Source: Candidatus Saccharimonadota bacterium (GTDB taxonomy: Bacteria > Patescibacteriota > Saccharimonadia > Saccharimonadales > UBA4665). Taken from it: 36,693 bases of DNA. Of this stretch, positions 33,357 through 36,693 are shown one piece after another (the first letter of the stretch is position 1; each line of letters begins with the position of its first letter). The stretch lies in NCBI GenBank assembly GCA_003153395.1, contig PLYP01000007.1, positions 1 to 36,693 of the forward strand, written 5' to 3'. The notes beneath the pieces are model-generated. The model did not search any database. It was not told where the DNA came from and worked only from the letters and a program-made list of their open reading frames with translations. The translations under genes and the position numbers were made by a program.

Positions 33357-34010
33357 ATGTACGAAATTCTTATTGTAATAGTTTTTGGATATTTAGCTTT
33401 TCATAACGCTCAAATACACGATGATGAGTATGCAAACTTATCGCGAAAAATGGGAGACCGTCTCGGTAAATTATGGGATATTGCCCATCAAGGTATGAGG
33501 GAAAATAGATTTTTACGCGCTGAAAAAGCATTGCTTACAATTTTAAAAATAGATCAAAAAAATGCTGCTGCGTATAATCGTCTTGGAATCCTATATGCTA
33601 AACAAAAAGAGTATAGAGACGCAATAGACTGTTTTGAAATAGCCTCAAGCATAGAGGCCACGGCTTCAAGCTTGCACAATTTAGGGCTTATATACTATGA
33701 AACAGAAAACTACGATAAGGCTGCCGTAGCTTTCGAGCAAGCTTTAAAGTTGGAAGATAATCTAGCAGCAAGGCACGTGGCTTATGCTAAAGTTCAGGAG
33801 AAATTAGGCAATGACAAACTCATGTTTCAAGAACTTGAAAAAGCAACTGAGTTAGAGCCTAACCGAGAAACCTACACGTTGCTACATAAAGCCTACGAAT
33901 CACACAATATGGCTGAAGAAGCCGATCTAATCGCCGACAGACTTAAAAAACTAAAAGTTCCGCAGGGAAGAGCCAAAAGAATTCTCAGACCCAGGCGAGT
34001 CATAGTCTAG
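33357..34010 (+). CDS. Membrane-anchored TPR protein
   Basis: A 217-residue protein of unknown role. Residues 1-15 (MYEILIVIVFGYLAF) form a hydrophobic segment that could anchor it or act as an uncleaved signal. Residues about 45-180 hold TPR repeats of the pattern A-A-x-N-x-LG-x-x-Y followed by A-x-x-x-F-E-x-A. Examples are NAAAYNRLGILYAKQKEYRDAIDCFEIA and SSLHNLGLIYYETENYDKAAVAFEQAL. TPRs bind proteins, so it probably acts as a scaffold at the membrane. The C-terminus is Arg/Lys-rich (RAKRILRPRRVIV). A -10 box sits just before the start and there is no ribosome site. Confidence 0.85.
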   Translation: MYEILIVIVFGYLAFHNAQIHDDEYANLSRKMGDRLGKLWDIAHQGMRENRFLRAEKALLTILKIDQKNAAAYNRLGILYAKQKEYRDAIDCFEIASSIEATASSLHNLGLIYYETENYDKAAVAFEQALKLEDNLAARHVAYAKVQEKLGNDKLMFQELEKATELEPNRETYTLLHKAYESHNMAEEADLIADRLKKLKVPQGRAKRILRPRRVIV

Positions 34011-34012
34011 TA

Positions 34013-34041
34013 TTGACAATAAACGCTATTAGTGATAATAT
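34013..34041 (+). promoter_or_regulatory. Promoter of the 34077 gene
   Basis: TTGACA (34013-34018), 17 bases, TAATAT (34036-34041) with extended TG at 34033-34034. Start is near 34048, giving a 29-base leader that contains a TAGGAG ribosome site at 34065-34070. Confidence 0.6.
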
Positions 34042-34076
34042 TGCACTTTATATCTACGAAAACATAGGAGTATTAC

Positions 34077-34484
34077 GTGGGATCAATCGAAGAAAGAACT
34101 TGTCAAAATTCATGCCCAGATTATCTTATTTGTGAAAGATTAGCTGACACAGCCTTCTCTTTAATATCGCTAGCTGAGCAAAAAGAAACTCTTACAGGCG
34201 TCAGCATTGATGGCGAAGACGAATTGGCGGGCGTTGTTTCTGATCTTCTTGAAGGTGAAGAATTCTCAGCTGATACAATACAAGGTCAAAGGGAAGAAGG
34301 TGGTATTTTGCTGGATGCTGCTCGTTCTCTTCAAAGTAGGCTTGTTGCAGCATGTCCTAGTGGAAAACCAAGTGGTTTAAGCGAATTAAGTCATGCCTGT
34401 CAATCTGGCTATCGCGGTGCTATAGATATCACTGAACTTGATTTAATTGAGTTAGCTAGTGATCTTGTCTCGGTCGAACAATAA
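34077..34484 (+). CDS. Unknown acidic protein with N-terminal Cys cluster
   Basis: A 135-residue protein I do not recognise. It starts at GTG 34077, six bases after a good TAGGAG site, with a strong promoter upstream, so it is very likely expressed. It is acidic (many Glu, Asp), has no signal peptide or membrane segment, and seems mostly helical. Three Cys lie near the N-terminus (C9, C13, C19; pattern CxxxCxxxxxC) and two more later (in AACPSG and HACQSG). These could bind metal or form disulfides, but no known motif fits. A further unknown gene follows 23 bases later. Confidence 0.75.
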   Translation: MGSIEERTCQNSCPDYLICERLADTAFSLISLAEQKETLTGVSIDGEDELAGVVSDLLEGEEFSADTIQGQREEGGILLDAARSLQSRLVAACPSGKPSGLSELSHACQSGYRGAIDITELDLIELASDLVSVEQ

Positions 34485-34507
34485 TACCATAGCAAATATT
34501 TCTTAAA

Positions 34508-34942
34508 ATGAACGCATTTAACAGAGATAGGCCTTACGACTGGGAATCGGCTAGAGATTTTAAAAGAACAGCTCTATCAGATGATCAAACATATGAAGCT
34601 GCCCGAATTTTAAGTATGCATAAAATAAGTGAAGAATCAGATGCTGCAAAGCCACTAAATTATTCACAAATAGATCAAGAAGCTGAACAGTATAGACAGA
34701 GTTTGAAAAGAGACCATGGCTTAGACGTAAACGATCCCAAAGTTTGGTTCGGCTTACTTATGGGCGCCACTATGATTCACAATGTAATTGACGAAAGTTT
34801 TGGTGAGTTAGAGGACATAGAAGGTCAATTAGGCACTACAGCAGATGTGTACTCTCAACCTTATATAGATGGCGGTAATTATACATTTGCAATGCTAAGA
34901 GCTTTAGCTCCCAAAGCAGTTCTGCTACAAATTAGATTCTAA
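34508..34942 (+). CDS. Unknown protein
   Basis: A 144-residue protein without recognised domains. Its N-terminal 75 residues are charged and predicted helical (RPYDWESARDFKRTALSDDQTYEAARIL). A slightly hydrophobic helix (VWFGLLMGATMIHNVI) lies near residues 79-94, and residues 125 to the end are hydrophobic (FAMLRALAPKAVLLQI). There is no signal peptide. No Shine-Dalgarno sequence precedes the ATG, so it may be translated by coupling from the gene 23 bases upstream or from a short leader. About 60 bases after its stop lies the first copy of a 29-nt repeat. Confidence 0.65.
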   Translation: MNAFNRDRPYDWESARDFKRTALSDDQTYEAARILSMHKISEESDAAKPLNYSQIDQEAEQYRQSLKRDHGLDVNDPKVWFGLLMGATMIHNVIDESFGELEDIEGQLGTTADVYSQPYIDGGNYTFAMLRALAPKAVLLQIRF

Positions 34943-35002
34943 ATGCGCAATATTGTTATAGTTCTGCTCTACGATAATTTAGCAGCATAAGTTAACAGGT
35001 AT

Positions 35003-35031
35003 GGTGCAGGGTAATAAACGATGTTAGATCC
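35003..35031 (+). repeat. 29-nt direct repeat, copy 1
   Basis: This copy and copy 2 (35628-35656) match at 24 of 29 positions. Both begin GGTGCAG and share the block AACGATGT. It lies between the stop of the 34508 gene and the 3' end (seven bases away) of the minus-strand gene. It has no internal symmetry that I can see. Confidence 0.65.
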
Positions 35032-35038
35032 ATTTTAA

Positions 35039-35587
35039 TTAGAGCGGCGGTAGACGAAAATTATCACGTACACTCTGTATAGCGTCGGCTAACTCAAAGG
35101 CGTCAACATCATGCAAGCCATGGGCTGCTTCATCAGCCATCCTGTCAAAGTATCCAACAAGCATATTGCAAGCTCGTGCAATGCCTGGCCGCATGAATAG
35201 CATGTCAACTGCCATATCGTATGCTTCCTCTGTAGAGAAGCCCACGGATCGAAAGCCAACAACATCACGATCAAATGCGCTAGGCTCAGGATCTAGGCCT
35301 TTGATTTCTCTTGCGAGACGTTGGTTTAATGTCTCTGACTCTTGATTTACCGCTAATTCACCGTCGGTGCTTAAAGTAATACAGCGGTCTAGGGCAAATC
35401 TTTGTCCGGCAGTGGAGCCAGATACAATAGTCTCAAGATTTGCACTGTATCCAAAGCGATCAATAGATACAGTAACGGTTTTATCAAGGGGATCCCGACC
35501 ATAAGCGGTCATGACTGTACGACGAAAAAGTGACATCATAGCATCACTTGGCTCTACACGTACAGACGGAACTTCTGCTGAAGCCAT
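35039..35587 (-). CDS. Unknown protein flanked by 29-nt repeats
   Basis: A 182-residue protein without recognised domains, the only minus-strand gene in this tail. Residues about 37-95 look like alternating strands (KTVTVSIDRFGYSANLETIVSG). Residues 105-182 appear helical, with GFSTEEAYDMAVDMLF and a closing DAFELADAIQSVRDNF. It is acidic, with two Cys and no signal peptide or membrane helix. A -10-like TATATT in minus orientation lies about 17 bases before the ATG, with only a weak ribosome site. Direct repeats stand at both ends of the gene, seven bases after the stop and about 40 bases before the start. Confidence 0.65.
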   Translation of the reverse strand: MASAEVPSVRVEPSDAMMSLFRRTVMTAYGRDPLDKTVTVSIDRFGYSANLETIVSGSTAGQRFALDRCITLSTDGELAVNQESETLNQRLAREIKGLDPEPSAFDRDVVGFRSVGFSTEEAYDMAVDMLFMRPGIARACNMLVGYFDRMADEAAHGLHDVDAFELADAIQSVRDNFRLPPL

Positions 35588-35627
35588 AAATGTATCATTC
35601 CACTAAATATAAAGAAAGGCAAGCGTT

Positions 35628-35656
35628 GGTGCAGCGTGATGAACGATGTCAGAGCC
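35628..35656 (+). repeat. 29-nt direct repeat, copy 2
   Basis: Second copy of the repeat, in the same orientation as copy 1, 625 bases downstream. It lies in the divergent gap between the minus-strand unknown gene and psuG, about 30 bases before the psuG -10 box. It could therefore also be a regulatory site for either gene. Confidence 0.65.
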
Positions 35657-35686
35657 GTTCTCTTATGCGTTACACCAGTTACATAA

Positions 35687-35692
35687 TATAAT
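35687..35692 (+). promoter_or_regulatory. -10 box placing psuG transcription at its start codon
   Basis: A perfect TATAAT whose seventh following base is 35699, the A of the psuG ATG. The -35 region is poor. Together with the absence of a Shine-Dalgarno sequence this suggests a leaderless transcript. Confidence 0.45.
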
Positions 35693-35698
35693 AAAACT

Positions 35699-36673
35699 AT
35701 GCCAGATCCCTTATCACATGAGCTCCAAACTGTAGAGGAACTTAAATATGTTGTCGAACTCCTGCCTGAAATTCAAGATGCATTACGGACTGGTCAAGCT
35801 ACTGTGGCTTTAGATTCCACAATTTACGGTGAGGCGGGACTTGGTAGGACGTGGCCTGAGGACACTAATGGTTTACACGAGCAGTTAGGACCAGGTCAAA
35901 TGTGCCTAGAACAAGTAGTCGAACAATTAGCTGAGGCAAACGTTGAGCCAGCTATTACAGCTGTTATAGAAGGAAAAGTAAAAGTCGGTTTAGCGCCAGA
36001 CGATTATTCAAGCATATACGCAACATCAGAAAAGGCGGGTGTCGGTTACATGGATGCTGCTGTTCGTGAGCATAAAACTGCGACCACGACCATTTCATCT
36101 GCACTATGGCTAGCGGAAAAGACTGGCATAAAAGTCCTAGCTACAAGCGGGATTGGAGGAATACATGTGGATCACTCCGATCGAAGCTCTGATATTGAGG
36201 CTCTAGCTACCTACTCAGTAGTGGCAGTTGCTGCTGGCATGAAAACGTTCCTCGACCGCGAGGCTACTTTAATAGCTTTGCAAGAATTAGGAGTTCCAGT
36301 GATAGGGTGGCGCACCAGCAATTGCCCATCATTTTATTCACGATCTACTGGCATTGAAATACCTAGAGTAGATACAGCTCAAGAGGTAATTGAAGTCGCT
36401 AGGCATAAGTGGGCTGATCGTAAGGGAGGAATATTGCTCGCCGTGCCAATCCCCGAGGAATATGACATTCCACTTAGCGAATTGCAGCCTATTATCGATG
36501 AGGCTAACGAAGATATTAAGGGTAGAGGAATTGTGGGGCCGGCGGTAACACCTGAGGTGTTAAAGTATATGCGTTCTATACTTGGAAATCGTTTAGTAAG
36601 GTCAAACCTAGCACTTGCAAAAGAAAATGCCAAAGTAGCTGCTGAAATAGCCTTAGCTTTCGCACATAATTGA
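35699..36673 (+). CDS. psuG: Pseudouridine-5'-phosphate glycosidase family protein, diverged
   Basis: PsuG enzymes break the C-glycosidic bond of pseudouridine 5'-phosphate to uracil and ribose 5-phosphate. The 324 residues follow the family: VALDSTI (37-42), ITAVIEGKVKVGL (86-98), LATSGIGGIH (147-156), AAGMKTFLD (178-186) with K182 at the Schiff-base Lys position, GVPVIGWRTSNCPSFYSRSTG (198-218) and the C-terminal GPAVTPEVL and NLALAKENAKVAAEIA. Two changes stand out. The active-site Glu of the usual ALEST motif is Asp39. About 14 extra residues replace the usual HGxPYPxN loop at 44-66. No psuK kinase is in the window, so the role is uncertain; another C-nucleotide substrate is possible. The transcript may be leaderless. 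Confidence 0.85.
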   Translation: MPDPLSHELQTVEELKYVVELLPEIQDALRTGQATVALDSTIYGEAGLGRTWPEDTNGLHEQLGPGQMCLEQVVEQLAEANVEPAITAVIEGKVKVGLAPDDYSSIYATSEKAGVGYMDAAVREHKTATTTISSALWLAEKTGIKVLATSGIGGIHVDHSDRSSDIEALATYSVVAVAAGMKTFLDREATLIALQELGVPVIGWRTSNCPSFYSRSTGIEIPRVDTAQEVIEVARHKWADRKGGILLAVPIPEEYDIPLSELQPIIDEANEDIKGRGIVGPAVTPEVLKYMRSILGNRLVRSNLALAKENAKVAAEIALAFAHN

Positions 36674-36688
36674 ATAGCAAAAAATCGT

Positions 36689-36693
36689 GGTGC
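36689..36693 (+). repeat. Possible third repeat copy, cut by the window end
   Basis: The last five bases, GGTGC, equal the first five of the 29-nt repeat and stand 16 bases after the psuG stop, a position like copy 1 relative to its upstream gene. Five bases can match by chance, so this is only a hint. Confidence 0.2.

Noticed and set aside
35003-35656. The 29-nt repeat as a CRISPR array or as typical integron attC sites
   Set aside because: Only two full copies 625 bases apart with a gene between excludes CRISPR. One copy ends in a GTTRRRY-like GTTAGAT, but the other has GTCAGAG, and I found no matching left arm, so attC is not supported.
1-36693. Alternative genetic code with TGA as glycine
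   Set aside because: TGA terminates rpsQ, the RluA-like gene and psuG at their natural ends, and no conserved gene contains an in-frame TGA.

Overview
The window is a bacterial transcription/translation super-cluster followed by aromatic metabolism, housekeeping and unrecognised genes. It reads as a member of the Candidate Phyla Radiation (Patescibacteria), most likely Candidatus Saccharibacteria (TM7). Reasons: no rpmD (uL30) between rpsE and rplO, which is a known CPR trait; compact genes with many 1-nt TAATG overlaps; Lys/Glu-rich tails on several ribosomal proteins; and sequence style. The phylum call is from memory, not from a search. The code is standard: TGA is used as a normal stop (rpsQ, the RluA-like gene, psuG) and never reads through inside a gene, so the code-25 lineages SR1/Gracilibacteria are unlikely.

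Layout. 1-4745: 3' end of rpoB, then rpoC. 4729-9245: str operon (rpsL, rpsG, fusA, tuf) with its own promoter inside the end of rpoC and a second promoter before tuf. 9340-19019: S10 and spc genes from rpsJ to rplO. They are interrupted by one small unknown gene between rplB and rpsS. 19033-22420: an ABC exporter inserted between rplO and secY, then secY. 22571-26749: infA, rpmJ, rpsM, rpsK, rpsD, rpoA, rplQ, rplM, rpsI; adk and map are not in their common place after secY. All of this is on the + strand. 26755-29066 (minus strand): pabB with an extra C-terminal domain resembling chorismate lyase, and pabA. 29167-30521: a divergent DAHP synthase behind what looks like a complete four-segment translational attenuator with a Trp/Phe-rich leader peptide. 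30599-34010: trpS, an RluA-family pseudouridine synthase, a clamp-loader delta'-like AAA+ protein and a membrane-anchored TPR protein. 34013-36693: accessory tail with three unrecognised proteins, a 29-nt direct repeat, and a divergent pseudouridine-5'-phosphate glycosidase.

The most notable observations are the following. (1) The aromatic attenuator before the DAHP synthase has an apparently leaderless leader peptide. (2) PabB is fused to a UbiC-like domain and may carry out two steps of PABA synthesis. (3) RNA polymerase beta' has lost the cysteines of both zinc sites and has a changed trigger helix. (4) EF-G has NKIN instead of NKxD in its G4 guanine-specificity motif. (5) An unknown gene sits inside the S10 operon. 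(6) In the tail, 29-nt repeats recur in gene-cassette-like spacing.

No tRNA, rRNA, CRISPR array or insertion sequence was seen. No gene-free stretch exceeds about 190 bases.
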